Shown one piece after another: positions 1 through 8,579 of a stretch of DNA of 20,361 nucleotides; positions within the stretch are counted from its first letter, which is position 1; each line of letters begins with the position of its first letter. Source of the DNA: Ruminococcaceae bacterium UBA6434 (GTDB lineage Bacteria; Bacillota; Clostridia; Oscillospirales; Acutalibacteraceae); NCBI GenBank assembly GCA_002437245.1, contig DJOQ01000023.1:1-20361 (forward strand). The letters run 5' to 3'. A model generated the notes under the pieces. That model saw nothing but the letters and a program-made list of their open reading frames with translations. It was not told the origin of the DNA and ran no database searches. A program made the translations under genes and the position numbers.

Positions 1-2
1 AC

Positions 3-22
3 ACATCATTGTCAAACCTACA
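3..22. repeat. Left copy of exact 20-bp inverted repeat at window ends
   Basis: The 20 bases acatcattgtcaaacctaca are the exact reverse complement of 20342-20361. The match stops at position 23 (t here, where g would be needed). The copy lies 18 bases past the stop codon of the GH31 gene. Read in the direction of that gene it contains ttgaca, a perfect -35 hexamer, which could be chance. An exact 20-mer at both extreme ends is most simply the edge of a longer repeat on which assembly stopped (inference). A true inverted repeat bounding a mobile or invertible segment is not excluded, but no recombinase gene lies inside. Confidence 0.85.
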
Positions 23-40
23 TTTCGACATACAAGCGTT

Positions 41-2452
41 TTACACAGTATAGTCGAGGTCCTCTAAGACCTCAAGCAGCTCGGAGCGCAACGCCGCATT
101 GCCGCAGAGCCGCGCATCGGAAAGAAGAGCCGCGTCATCCTTAGCCTTTTCAAAACTTATATAGCGGAGGCTTTTTAAGTTATTGATGCCGTTGAATTTT
201 GTCATAACCTCGCGCACGGCTTCGCGTTTCGGCTTGTTTTTAAGCACTGTAATGCCGCAAAGCTCAACTTCAATCGGTGCGAAAATCTCTGTCGGAGGAA
301 GTGAAACCGTAACCCTGCCGCCCGTATCCGCAAGCGAAAAATCAAGCTTTTCTTCGCCTGACGCGACCCTTACGCTCTCGGCGGACACAATATCAGCAAA
401 TTCAAACACGTACTGTCTTTTAAGCGGAAGATAATCCTTTTCTTTTCCGCCGCAGAGATACAGCTTAATGCCGTTTTCGGTTTCGCCGACGGTGACCTCG
501 GTTATTGAAAAGTCGCCGTTTTTAAAATTATTTGTCTCACCGTCGTCCTCATAGAGAGAAAAACTGCCGTTGCCGCGATATACTTTAAATTTCAATACGG
601 TGGGGTTAAGGCAACTGTTTCCTTCGTCGAGAGACAGCGGAATTACAGCTCCCTCACGCGCAAAAACCGGCATTGTGTTAAGCTCGCTGTGTATTCTGAC
701 CGTCTTGGAACCGCGATATATTTTGCCCGTAAAGATATCTGTCCAGCGCCCCTTAGGCAGCCAAACGTGAGTTTCGGCGCGGCGCGTTTTTTTGTTCATC
801 TTTGATGTGACGGGGCAAACCAAAAGCTCGCTGCCGAACATATATCCGTTGCGGCATTTGTAGGCGCCCTCACACTCGGGATTATTGTAGTATAGCGGCT
901 CGCAGAGCGCTCTTCCGAATTTATGCGTGCGGTAATTCATAGAGTAGAGATACGGTATCAACTCGTGTCGGAGCCTTAAATAGCGTTCCGCCGTCATTTC
1001 GGCGTCCCAACCGTAATTCCACGGCTCCTTGCCCGAGAGCGGATCCTGATTTGAATGCAGGCGCATAATCGGCGAAAATGTTCCGAACTGCACCCAACGA
1101 ACATACATTTCATCGTCGTGTTTGCCGAAACAATGGCCGCCTATATCGTGACTCCACCAAGTATATCCGCAATTGGACGCGGTAGAAGTAAAATACGGCT
1201 GAAAGTCAAGTGCACGCCAAGTCATAACGGTATCGCCGGAAAAGCCGAGAGGATACCTGTGCGAGCCTATGCCGGCATACCGCGAGAGAATGAGCGGCCG
1301 TTTGCCGGAACGCTGTCTGTCAAGATAATGATAGTGATTTAGCGCCCACAACGGGTCAAGCCCCGGCAGCTTGCTCTTTGTGCCCTGCTGCCAATCTATC
1401 CACCAAAAATCGACTCCCTCATCTTCATACGGATGATGTGCCTTATCAAAATATGTATTTACAAACTGCGGATCGGTTATATCGAAATTAACGGGCTTTT
1501 TCTCGGCAGGGTCAAGCCCCATGGCCTTTGCCGCCTCGTTGTAACAGTTTTCAAACGAACGTATACCGAGAGCAGGATGCAGGTTAAGCGTAACTTTAAG
1601 CCCCTGCTCGTGCAGGAATTTCAAAAATCCCCTGTAATCCGGGAAAAGCTCGGTATTCCAGCTGTATCCCGTCCAGCCGTCCGACCAGAACGCCGGGCGT
1701 TTTTTACCGTAGCCCGACTGCGGAAACTGCTTTTTTATGTCTACCCAATGCCAGTCCATATCAACCGTGGCAACGGTAAGCGGAATATCTCGCTTTTTAA
1801 ATTCAAGCATCAGGTTTTGATATTCGCTCTGCGTATATGCCTTATAGCGGCTCCACCAGTTGCCGAGCGCAAAACGCGGCACCAACGGCACCTCGCCCGT
1901 GATTTTGTAAAGAGCGTTTACCGCTCCTATATAATCGGTGCCGTAGGCAAACACATATATATCACGTTCTTTTGCCTTGCGTGGCCTCACTTCGCCGTCA
2001 TCGCACATTATAAGCGACTTGCTGTCATCAAATACAGCCGCTCCGTCACGCGAGATAACTCCGTCTTTGAGCGGAACCGCGCCGCGTGACCGATCAAGCG
2101 TGCGCGCCGTGCCCTTTAAATTCTCGCCGTTGTCACAGCTTGATACCATATCGCCGATTTTGGCGTACACCGCCGTGCCGTTTTTCTTGTTTATACAAAA
2201 TTCGGCTTTTTCGGTTTTTATTATGATTTTGGTCTTTGTTATTTCGAAGGTGAAATCGACCTTACCGTGATTGCGGAACCATACGCTCTGTGTTGCGTCG
2301 TCGCAAAACGATTTTTCGTTTCCGCACTCGACCCTTATAAGATTCGGAAATATGACCGTTATTCTTATGCCGCCTGCTATGAGGATATTATCGGGCTCGG
2401 CCTTGCCGTCCGTCTTTGCAACAAGGCAGTCGCGGAGTTTTTTCTCTTCCAT
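41..2452 (-). CDS. GH31 family alpha-glycosidase
   Basis: An 803-residue intracellular alpha-glycosidase (retaining hydrolase, (beta/alpha)8 barrel) with no signal peptide. Residues about 20-190 form the N-terminal beta-sandwich seen in GH31, and the barrel starts near ALGNWWSRYKAY (195-206). The nucleophile is D353 in WWIDWQQG (350-357) and the acid/base is D407 in GFSGDT (403-408). The barrel is followed by beta domains (about 560-735, including LYEDDGETNNF) and a helical tail of about 50 residues. Classical GH31 alpha-glucosidases carry D(M/L)NE after the nucleophile. DWQQ marks a divergent clade, so the substrate (alpha-glucoside, alpha-galactoside, alpha-GalNAc or alpha-xyloside) is not assigned. 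ATG follows the GH36-like stop by 4 bases, with aaagga 8 bases upstream, so translation is probably coupled. Family call is firm; substrate is open. Confidence 0.93.
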   Translation of the reverse strand: MEEKKLRDCLVAKTDGKAEPDNILIAGGIRITVIFPNLIRVECGNEKSFCDDATQSVWFRNHGKVDFTFEITKTKIIIKTEKAEFCINKKNGTAVYAKIGDMVSSCDNGENLKGTARTLDRSRGAVPLKDGVISRDGAAVFDDSKSLIMCDDGEVRPRKAKERDIYVFAYGTDYIGAVNALYKITGEVPLVPRFALGNWWSRYKAYTQSEYQNLMLEFKKRDIPLTVATVDMDWHWVDIKKQFPQSGYGKKRPAFWSDGWTGYSWNTELFPDYRGFLKFLHEQGLKVTLNLHPALGIRSFENCYNEAAKAMGLDPAEKKPVNFDITDPQFVNTYFDKAHHPYEDEGVDFWWIDWQQGTKSKLPGLDPLWALNHYHYLDRQRSGKRPLILSRYAGIGSHRYPLGFSGDTVMTWRALDFQPYFTSTASNCGYTWWSHDIGGHCFGKHDDEMYVRWVQFGTFSPIMRLHSNQDPLSGKEPWNYGWDAEMTAERYLRLRHELIPYLYSMNYRTHKFGRALCEPLYYNNPECEGAYKCRNGYMFGSELLVCPVTSKMNKKTRRAETHVWLPKGRWTDIFTGKIYRGSKTVRIHSELNTMPVFAREGAVIPLSLDEGNSCLNPTVLKFKVYRGNGSFSLYEDDGETNNFKNGDFSITEVTVGETENGIKLYLCGGKEKDYLPLKRQYVFEFADIVSAESVRVASGEEKLDFSLADTGGRVTVSLPPTEIFAPIEVELCGITVLKNKPKREAVREVMTKFNGINNLKSLRYISFEKAKDDAALLSDARLCGNAALRSELLEVLEDLDYTV

Positions 2453-2456
2453 AATA

Positions 2457-5171
2457 TCAGTCCTTTATCTCGTCAAAACCGAATGCACGGTTAAAAATCT
2501 CGATATTTTTAACGCTTGCACCGCATTTTATTTCTCCTGTGGCAATATCGCAGCCTGCAAGTCTTGCGTCGTAGCCCGAACAGTCGAGGTTGCCGTCCGT
2601 ATAGAGCTTAATCATACCGTTTCTCTCACGCAAGGCGTATACCTTTACATTATCTCTGCCCGCGATTACGGTATCGGATTTCGCCTTAATTCCCTTAACG
2701 TCGAAAACAAGCTTCCCGTTTGCGGCAAAAAGGCTCAAATCTCTGCCGCCGAGAAGTATCATACCGTCTGTGGGAACACCCGAAAGCGTCAGCCTAAGAG
2801 CAAAGTCGCCGCGCCCCGAAACGCCGTAGGTTGTAGGTATACAGCCGTTTTTGAAATATGTTACGGGTACTTTTTCGGAAAGAACGTTGCCGTAAATATC
2901 TTTTACATCCGCATCTATGGCAAACTTCTGTAAATTTTCGCCCTCGGCAGGCAAATATACTCTGACATCACTGTAATTGGCACGAAGCTCTTTTTTAAGA
3001 GCCGTGCCGTCAAGTGTAAAGGTGCTCATATTTACAGCTATATGACTGTTAAATCTGAATTCGACTGTCTTTTCGTCGATAAATTTTGCCTCTGTAAGCT
3101 TTAACGGAGCTGTACTTTCGTTTGTAAATTTAAAAATTCGTATTTCATGCGGTTCTAAATCCACCGAAACGGTATCACCGTATGAGTATTTTCTTTCATC
3201 GGGTTTTTCCGTATACGGTAAAACCGTTACGCACGTCATATTTTCGGCGCCCTCGGCAACTCCTATAATTCTGTCAAGGACAAACGAGAAGCTCTGCTTT
3301 TTATTTGCCGGATTTCGCACCGAAACTATGCCGTTTGCGTTATCCCACGCCGAGTAGCCGTAAACGCTGCCCGTATCGGGGGACTCGCCTATCAGCTTTG
3401 AATTTCGCAATATATTGAAATTCTCCCTGATAAACGACAAAACATCGGCATTGATAAGCCACATATCCGGCGTAAAAAGGTTAAAGCTGTAATAAAGCTC
3501 CCAAAATGCGGTTCCGCGCGTTGATATCATATACATATATTTGCGGAATTCCTCATCCGTCATATGAATTTTTGCGGAATTTCCGTAAATAGGCTCGTGG
3601 TTATACATATTTGACAGCGGAAACTGATATTGTCTTTTTCTGTGGAAGTCAAAATATTTTGAATCGCGATATGTAAGCATTTTATCGATATCGCTTCCGC
3701 AGAGCTTTTCTCCGTCGGTTGTTTTATCTATAAAACCTATATCTCCGCTGTTTTGCATCCAAAAACTCTCGCTGTACATAAGATGCCACGGACTTGCGTT
3801 GCAATAGCTTGTCTGGTTAATCCAGAGATCCTTACCCTTTTTCTTACGGAGAAGGTGCATTTTTTCAAATATATCCGTCCAGTTTTCCCAGCAGTCCGTA
3901 AAACAGTACATACCGTGTTTTCCGCCTACGGGGTGCCCGTGATGCTTATTTTTACATGACTTCAGGAGGAAACCATCAAGCTTCCAGTAATTGATATCAA
4001 ATTTTTCCATACAGTCGGTGAAGAAATCGAGTACATTTTTTGTATATCGGTGATCAGCCACGCACACATCGCGGCTCTGTCTGTTATAACCGCCCTTGCC
4101 GGAACGCTCCATTCTTCTGCCGAACCTGTCGGTTTTCAGATTATAACCGCCGCGTGGTCCGAGCCAAAGCCCGAACTCCGACGAAAACTTTTTGCTGAGC
4201 GCAGAGCTCTCATAGAGTTCGTTTGGAAATTTATCGTTGAAGCACCAAAAATCCTTATCGTAATCAACCCAGCCGTCGTCCACGACATAAGAATTGAGAG
4301 GCGGCACGCCGGCGCTTGAAAGTCCTTTTTCGATTTCAAAAAACGAGTCTCGGATATTTTCGCTTGTTATATCAAGCATATGGTCATACCAGGAATTATA
4401 CTGAGTGCGAAGATAAATCGGTTTTGCAATACCCTTGATATATTCGAGGAAATCCGCTCTGACAACCTCCATATCAAAGCTGCGCGCCGCACCGCTCACA
4501 GCAGGATGCGAAACATAAGTCTCCTTGCCGTTTGACAGCTCACGCAGAGTTTTGCCGGCGTAATACCTTATGTGCGCCGTTTCATTTTCTATGTTATTGT
4601 CGGTGGTCGGAAATTCGCAGCCGAAATACATACCGTTTATATATATAGGTTGACCGAGAGCAGTCTGAAATTCCGACAGATACGCCTTTTCCATATCGGG
4701 TCTTGAAAAACGCATTTTCACATCGTCGCCGAGCGCGAGATATTCAAGGTCAATATAATCGATAAACAAATTGTCGGGATTGCTTGACGATACGGTAACA
4801 TATTTTCTGATGACGGGATCCGAGTCTCTCGCCTCAAATGTCACCTGCACAAATACGTCCGAAGAATGAATACGGTACGGCTCAAAGCAAAACACGGCTT
4901 TTTTAACCGTTTCCTCCTCTTTCAGCTCCGTGCTTTTCAGCTTACATTCGGAGGACAATATTTTGCCCTTACCGAATATGCCTTTTTTGTAGGATATTAC
5001 AAATTCCTCGGAGCCGTCCGACGGAGCACAGGAAGTCTCTGTCATTCGCCTGTTGACTATGCGAACGGTACGCATAGCTTTACCCGATACGGATATTTCA
5101 CGCACCGTGTTTTCGTTTCCTATGTATATCGTCTCCTCCTCAGAAGAAACAAAAGCTGTATTTTTATTCAT
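2457..5171 (-). CDS. GH36-like (clan GH-D) alpha-galactosidase / alpha-N-acetylgalactosaminidase with C-terminal LamG-like domain
   Basis: A 904-residue protein without a signal peptide, so probably cytosolic. An N-terminal beta-sandwich (about 1-245) precedes a barrel with clan GH-D landmarks: YNSWYD (258-263), VVDDGW (296-301), FGLWLGP (333-339) and WKLDG (396-400). D399 is the likely nucleophile and D477 in SGDIGF the candidate acid/base. A histidine-rich loop (H410, H411, H413, H419) follows the nucleophile. Residues about 600-770 look like beta-sandwich domains. About 775-904 resemble a laminin-G/concanavalin A-like module ending in KNIEIFNRAFGFDEI, a pattern common at the end of LamG repeats. 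GH36 enzymes release alpha-linked Gal or GalNAc, and which of these it uses cannot be read from the sequence. ATG has an agagag ribosome site and lies 41 bases after the cysteine-motif gene. GH31 follows after 4 bases. Confidence 0.8.
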   Translation of the reverse strand: MNKNTAFVSSEEETIYIGNENTVREISVSGKAMRTVRIVNRRMTETSCAPSDGSEEFVISYKKGIFGKGKILSSECKLKSTELKEEETVKKAVFCFEPYRIHSSDVFVQVTFEARDSDPVIRKYVTVSSSNPDNLFIDYIDLEYLALGDDVKMRFSRPDMEKAYLSEFQTALGQPIYINGMYFGCEFPTTDNNIENETAHIRYYAGKTLRELSNGKETYVSHPAVSGAARSFDMEVVRADFLEYIKGIAKPIYLRTQYNSWYDHMLDITSENIRDSFFEIEKGLSSAGVPPLNSYVVDDGWVDYDKDFWCFNDKFPNELYESSALSKKFSSEFGLWLGPRGGYNLKTDRFGRRMERSGKGGYNRQSRDVCVADHRYTKNVLDFFTDCMEKFDINYWKLDGFLLKSCKNKHHGHPVGGKHGMYCFTDCWENWTDIFEKMHLLRKKKGKDLWINQTSYCNASPWHLMYSESFWMQNSGDIGFIDKTTDGEKLCGSDIDKMLTYRDSKYFDFHRKRQYQFPLSNMYNHEPIYGNSAKIHMTDEEFRKYMYMISTRGTAFWELYYSFNLFTPDMWLINADVLSFIRENFNILRNSKLIGESPDTGSVYGYSAWDNANGIVSVRNPANKKQSFSFVLDRIIGVAEGAENMTCVTVLPYTEKPDERKYSYGDTVSVDLEPHEIRIFKFTNESTAPLKLTEAKFIDEKTVEFRFNSHIAVNMSTFTLDGTALKKELRANYSDVRVYLPAEGENLQKFAIDADVKDIYGNVLSEKVPVTYFKNGCIPTTYGVSGRGDFALRLTLSGVPTDGMILLGGRDLSLFAANGKLVFDVKGIKAKSDTVIAGRDNVKVYALRERNGMIKLYTDGNLDCSGYDARLAGCDIATGEIKCGASVKNIEIFNRAFGFDEIKD

Positions 5172-5212
5172 AAAAGAACTCTCTTTCGTTTTTGTTTTGT
5201 ACCGATGGTAGG

Positions 5213-5665
5213 TTATTCCGAAAAAATTACTTTTTCCGTGGCTCTGACGGCGTCCTCAACTATTTGGGCGCACGGGCGCTTTTTGTAATATGCCGCCGTG
5301 CGTTTTTCCGCCTCCGGAGAAGCTGCGGTGTTTTTTGAAATGCCCAAAAGCTCGCGGCAGATTATGGACGGATTAGTTTTTTTGAATTCTGCGGCAATTT
5401 CCTGAACCTTTTTATACGTATAGGATTTTGCCTCTCTGTTTTCGCCCGTATCGTCGCCGTATACCATACCTGCAACCATAGCCGCTCCGCACACAGCTCC
5501 GCAGACCTCTCTCATTCTGCCGACGCCTCCGCCGAGACCCGACGCAACCTTGAGAGCCGTTTTTTCATCCATTCCGAATTTGTCGCAAAACGCCGCAAAA
5601 ACAGCTTGCGAGCAGTTAAACCCTTTACCGAAAAGCTCAGCGGCACGCTCTGTATAAACAGACAC
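5213..5665 (-). CDS. C_GCAxxG_C_C family (split-Soret cytochrome-like) protein
   Basis: A 150-residue soluble protein. The cysteine pattern fits the C_GCAxxG_C_C family: C18 in FNCSQAV, C55 and C59 in CGAVCGAAMVAG, C103 in CRELLG and C132 near the C-terminus, with a glycine-rich GLGGGVGRM (43-51) before the central pair. C27 is an extra cysteine. The family is widespread in anaerobes and thought to bind a metal or redox cofactor, and its biochemical role is not established. The start is GTG with gggtgatg a few bases upstream; no better in-frame ATG is present. It is first in a same-strand run with the two glycosidases (41-base gap, no terminator seen). A link to sugar metabolism is only positional. 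Confidence 0.85.
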   Translation of the reverse strand: MSVYTERAAELFGKGFNCSQAVFAAFCDKFGMDEKTALKVASGLGGGVGRMREVCGAVCGAAMVAGMVYGDDTGENREAKSYTYKKVQEIAAEFKKTNPSIICRELLGISKNTAASPEAEKRTAAYYKKRPCAQIVEDAVRATEKVIFSE

Positions 5666-5686
5666 AAATCATCACCCAATCTTTGG

Positions 5687-5705
5687 TTCGGCACAATAAG
5701 CCGAA
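5687..5705. other. Small inverted repeat upstream of the C_GCAxxG gene
   Basis: ttcggc at 5687-5692 and gccgaa at 5700-5705 form a 6-bp stem with a 7-base loop, 21 bases upstream of the GTG start on the minus strand. It could be an operator or a leader hairpin. The stretch from 5706 to about 5850 is A/T-rich with several TATAAT-like hexamers but no decisive minus-strand promoter. Confidence 0.3.
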
Positions 5706-5858
5706 TGTTATAACGACTTCGCAGCACCGATAAAAGTTTTATACACAATTTATATTATTTTAACATAAACAGACATTATAAACAACATATTTTATAACCC
5801 GATGGCAAAAATCCGCCGATATTTCGTCAAAACGCCGCGTTAAAGCGCACATAATCTA

Positions 5859-5887
5859 TTGCACAAAATCGAAAATGTGTGTATAAT
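5859..5887 (+). promoter_or_regulatory. Sigma-70 type promoter of ilvE
   Basis: TTGCAC (5859-5864) and TATAAT (5882-5887) are separated by 17 bases, close to the housekeeping consensus. Transcription would start near 5894, giving an untranslated leader of roughly 28 bases before the ATG at 5922. That leaves no room for a T-box or leader-peptide attenuator, which are often used for branched-chain amino acid genes. Confidence 0.75.
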
Positions 5888-5921
5888 TAATAAAAATACA
5901 AATTATGAAAGAAGTAATACT

Positions 5922-6944
5922 ATGGCGAAGAAAAATATTGACTGGGGTTCAATAGGCTTCAGCTATATCCCCACAGACAAAAGATACGTTGCCAACTTTA
6001 AAGACGGCAAATGGGAGGGCGGACTTACCTCCGACCCCAACGTCGTTATCAATGAGTGCGCAGGCGTTCTTCAGTACTCGCAGTCCTGCTTTGAGGGTCT
6101 TAAAGCGTACACAACGGAAGACGGCAGAACGGTATGCTTCCGTCCCGACCTTAACGCCGCAAGAATGAAATCATCATGCGAGCGCCTTAAAATGCCCGTA
6201 TTCCCCGAAGATAAATTCGTAGAGGCTGTCAAAGAAGTAGTCAAAGCAAATATCGACTATGTACCCCCATACGGTTCGGGCGCTACACTTTACATAAGAC
6301 CGTATATGTTCGGCTCAAATCCGGTTATCGGCGTTAAGCCTGCCGACGAATATCAGTTCCGTATATTTGTAACTCCGGTAGGTCCTTATTTTAAGGGCGG
6401 CGCAAAACCCATCACCATTCGTGTAACCGACCTTGACCGCGCAGCTCCCAGAGGAACCGGTCATATCAAAGCAGGTCTTAACTACGCAATGTCGCTCTAC
6501 AACATAGTTGACGCCCATGAGAACGGCTTTGATGAAAACCTCTATGTTGATCCCGCTACAAGAACAAAGGTTGAAGAAACCGGCGGCGCCAACTGCATCT
6601 TTGTTGATAAAAACGGCACCGTAGTCGTTCCGAAGAGCCCGTCAATTCTTCCGTCTATAACCAGACGTTCGCTTGTAACAGTTGCAAAAGATTACCTCGG
6701 CCTCAATGTTGAGGAAAGAGAAGTTTACCTCAGCGAGCTTTCCGATTTTGCAGAGATGGGTCTTTGCGGAACCGCTGCCGTTATATCTCCAGTAGGCAAG
6801 GTATACGACCACGGCAAGGAAATTTGCTTCCCGTCTGGTATGGACGAGATGGGACCGACCATCAAGAAGCTTTATGATACTCTCACCGGAATTCAGATGG
6901 GCAAGATTGAAGCTCCCGAAGGCTGGATAGTTGAAATCAAATAA
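5922..6944 (+). CDS. ilvE: Branched-chain amino acid aminotransferase (IlvE, BCAT)
   Basis: A 340-residue cytosolic PLP enzyme of fold type IV that interconverts leucine, isoleucine and valine with their 2-oxo acids using glutamate/2-oxoglutarate. The PLP lysine is K183 in GTGHIKAGLNYAMS. Other signatures are EETGGANCIF (218-227), RPYMFGS (126-132) and LCGTAAVISPVGKV near the C-terminus. The length matches the roughly 340-residue Gram-positive BCAT group. The start is the ATG at 5922, preceded by aaagaag. The in-frame TTG at 5859 is rejected because it is the promoter's -35 hexamer. It is transcribed alone between a clear promoter and a terminator, with no other ilv or leu gene nearby. Confidence 0.96.
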   Translation: MAKKNIDWGSIGFSYIPTDKRYVANFKDGKWEGGLTSDPNVVINECAGVLQYSQSCFEGLKAYTTEDGRTVCFRPDLNAARMKSSCERLKMPVFPEDKFVEAVKEVVKANIDYVPPYGSGATLYIRPYMFGSNPVIGVKPADEYQFRIFVTPVGPYFKGGAKPITIRVTDLDRAAPRGTGHIKAGLNYAMSLYNIVDAHENGFDENLYVDPATRTKVEETGGANCIFVDKNGTVVVPKSPSILPSITRRSLVTVAKDYLGLNVEEREVYLSELSDFAEMGLCGTAAVISPVGKVYDHGKEICFPSGMDEMGPTIKKLYDTLTGIQMGKIEAPEGWIVEIK

Positions 6945-6960
6945 GCTTATACAGATATAA

Positions 6961-6995
6961 AAATGCTGTGGAACATACGTTCCACAGCATTTTTT
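6961..6995. terminator. Bidirectional intrinsic terminator between ilvE and the GH28-like gene
   Basis: A 14-bp perfect stem (6961-6974 with 6979-6992) closes a 4-base loop. It runs into a T-tract on the plus strand and, through the A-rich left arm, into T5 on the minus strand. It lies 17 bases after the ilvE stop and about 20 bases past the GH28-like stop at 7015, so it should end both convergent transcripts. Confidence 0.9.
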
Positions 6996-7014
6996 ATATT
7001 TGCTCACGATTAGG

Positions 7015-8529
7015 TCACTGAATATAATCCTCAATATAGAGTTCGTCACGCTCATTACAAGAACGCGGCGTAGTTTTAAGCCCCGAATAGTCCGTATTTT
7101 CCGCATATCGTAAAAACAGCGAATAGCATGGCAAATCATAATAATCGCTCATCTCGTGAGATATAAAATAGCGATGCGAAATACGCGTGATTTCCGGATA
7201 GTCGTTCATAGAGCCGTCGCTCACATTTTGCTTCACGGTTAGATTTTCCGAAGTGTCACGGTATACCGCGGTAACATTTTGCAGCGACACGTTTTTGACG
7301 CGGTATATTTCACCCTTGTGCTTACAGCCGGTTACAGCCGAGGGCATTTCCGTATTTTGAGCCGAAACATTTTTAATAACCACGCCGTCAATTCCGCCCA
7401 CGGTCTTTTTGTCATATTTAAGTCTGTCGCCGAGCCAGATTAAAACGGGAGAACTGATGCCGTCCATTGTGATGTTTTCCGCCGTCACATTTTGTATTAC
7501 CGCTCCGTCGGCGGATTCAATCGCAATTCCAGAATATCCGCCCGTAATTCCATCCGGTAGGAAGAAATAACAGTTTTCAATGCCGACATCTTTCACATCG
7601 AACTCGGTTTCGGTGCCTATTTTAAAGCAGTTTGCAAAGCTTGACAAAACACAATTTGTGACATTTACGTTTTTTATCTCTTTTTCGGGGGATTTCAGCA
7701 CCAAGGCGTCGTCGCCCGTAGCTATAAAGCAATGAGAGATATTTACAAAGCTGCTGCCGTAGACGTCGATTCCGTCCGTATTTGCCACGTGCATATTATT
7801 ATCTATGACAACGTCTTTAATTTCGGCGTTCTCGCAGCCGTTTAAAACGCATGTCCACGAGGCGGAGTCGGAGAGCACAATATTATTTATATTTATATTT
7901 TTGCAATTTTTAAAAAGAACTACATTGCTGCGGTTCGTATCCGAGGCAAAACGAATTCTGCGCCTTGCCTCTATAACGCGTGTATACAGATTAAATTCTT
8001 TTAAAGCATAGAGCGGAGTTGCGTCCTCAGGAGATAAGGTATAGCTCTCGCCGCTGCCGCAAATCGTGCCGCCGCCCGTCAGAGTCACATTTTCGGCATT
8101 TTCGGCATAGATTACGGCACCCGACAAAGGCGTATCCGAATTTCTGTTTTCCTCGGAGGTCAGCGAAACGAGCTTAGTGCCGCTTTCCACAAACAGCGTG
8201 ATGTTACTTTTCAGCGTAATTGTTCCGACGCGGTATTCTCCTTTGGGAATGAGCACCGTACCGCCGTTCGGCAGGGAATTTACGGCGGCGTTTATCGCCC
8301 TGCTGTTTTCTTCGCCCGAAGCGTCCTCTTTAACGGCGGGCACTGCCGCTTCGTTCGGCCGAGAACATTCTTTTATGTATTCGCCGTACGGTATATTCGC
8401 TATTTTTGTACCGGATTCGTTCATTTTAAATTCGGTGTCGGTTTTGCCGACGGTTTCTTTATTTTTATGAGTTTTCATATAATACCTCACGGAAAATACA
8501 AGCAGTATCGATATTGCCGCAAAACACAA
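7015..8529 (-). CDS. GH28-like right-handed beta-helix protein, probably membrane-anchored
   Basis: A 504-residue protein from the TTG start. After an N-terminal hydrophobic stretch and a linker, residues about 75-470 carry pectin-lyase-fold repeats. The opening AINAAVNSLPNGGTVLIPKG is typical of GH28 and relatives. NTDGID (250-255) and GDDAL (272-276) keep the GH28 catalytic aspartates. The histidine of the canonical GHG motif is replaced (FANCFKIGTE), and the usual RxK pair seems to read AIE (inferred alignment), so a true polygalacturonase is doubtful. The start is uncertain. ATG at 8478 has a good gtgagg site 6 bases upstream but skips the hydrophobic segment. TTG at 8529 has none. The open frame continues upstream to about 8571 with a KSAKR...ILKILAVL signal-anchor-like sequence behind a gggag site. 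It has its own promoter and terminator. Confidence 0.8.
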   Translation of the reverse strand: MCFAAISILLVFSVRYYMKTHKNKETVGKTDTEFKMNESGTKIANIPYGEYIKECSRPNEAAVPAVKEDASGEENSRAINAAVNSLPNGGTVLIPKGEYRVGTITLKSNITLFVESGTKLVSLTSEENRNSDTPLSGAVIYAENAENVTLTGGGTICGSGESYTLSPEDATPLYALKEFNLYTRVIEARRRIRFASDTNRSNVVLFKNCKNININNIVLSDSASWTCVLNGCENAEIKDVVIDNNMHVANTDGIDVYGSSFVNISHCFIATGDDALVLKSPEKEIKNVNVTNCVLSSFANCFKIGTETEFDVKDVGIENCYFFLPDGITGGYSGIAIESADGAVIQNVTAENITMDGISSPVLIWLGDRLKYDKKTVGGIDGVVIKNVSAQNTEMPSAVTGCKHKGEIYRVKNVSLQNVTAVYRDTSENLTVKQNVSDGSMNDYPEITRISHRYFISHEMSDYYDLPCYSLFLRYAENTDYSGLKTTPRSCNERDELYIEDYIQ

Positions 8530-8579
8530 TACGGCAAGGATTTTTAAAATTATTCTTTTTGCGGATTTGATAAAACCAT

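Noticed and set aside
1433..2933. Long plus-strand frames of about 220 codons opposite the GH31 and GH36-like genes
   Set aside because: They are antisense to well-supported genes, show no family features and lack ribosome sites.
5859..5921. 21-residue N-terminal extension of IlvE from a TTG
   Set aside because: The TTG is the -35 hexamer of the promoter and the extension would include the -10 box. The ATG at 5922 gives the normal length.
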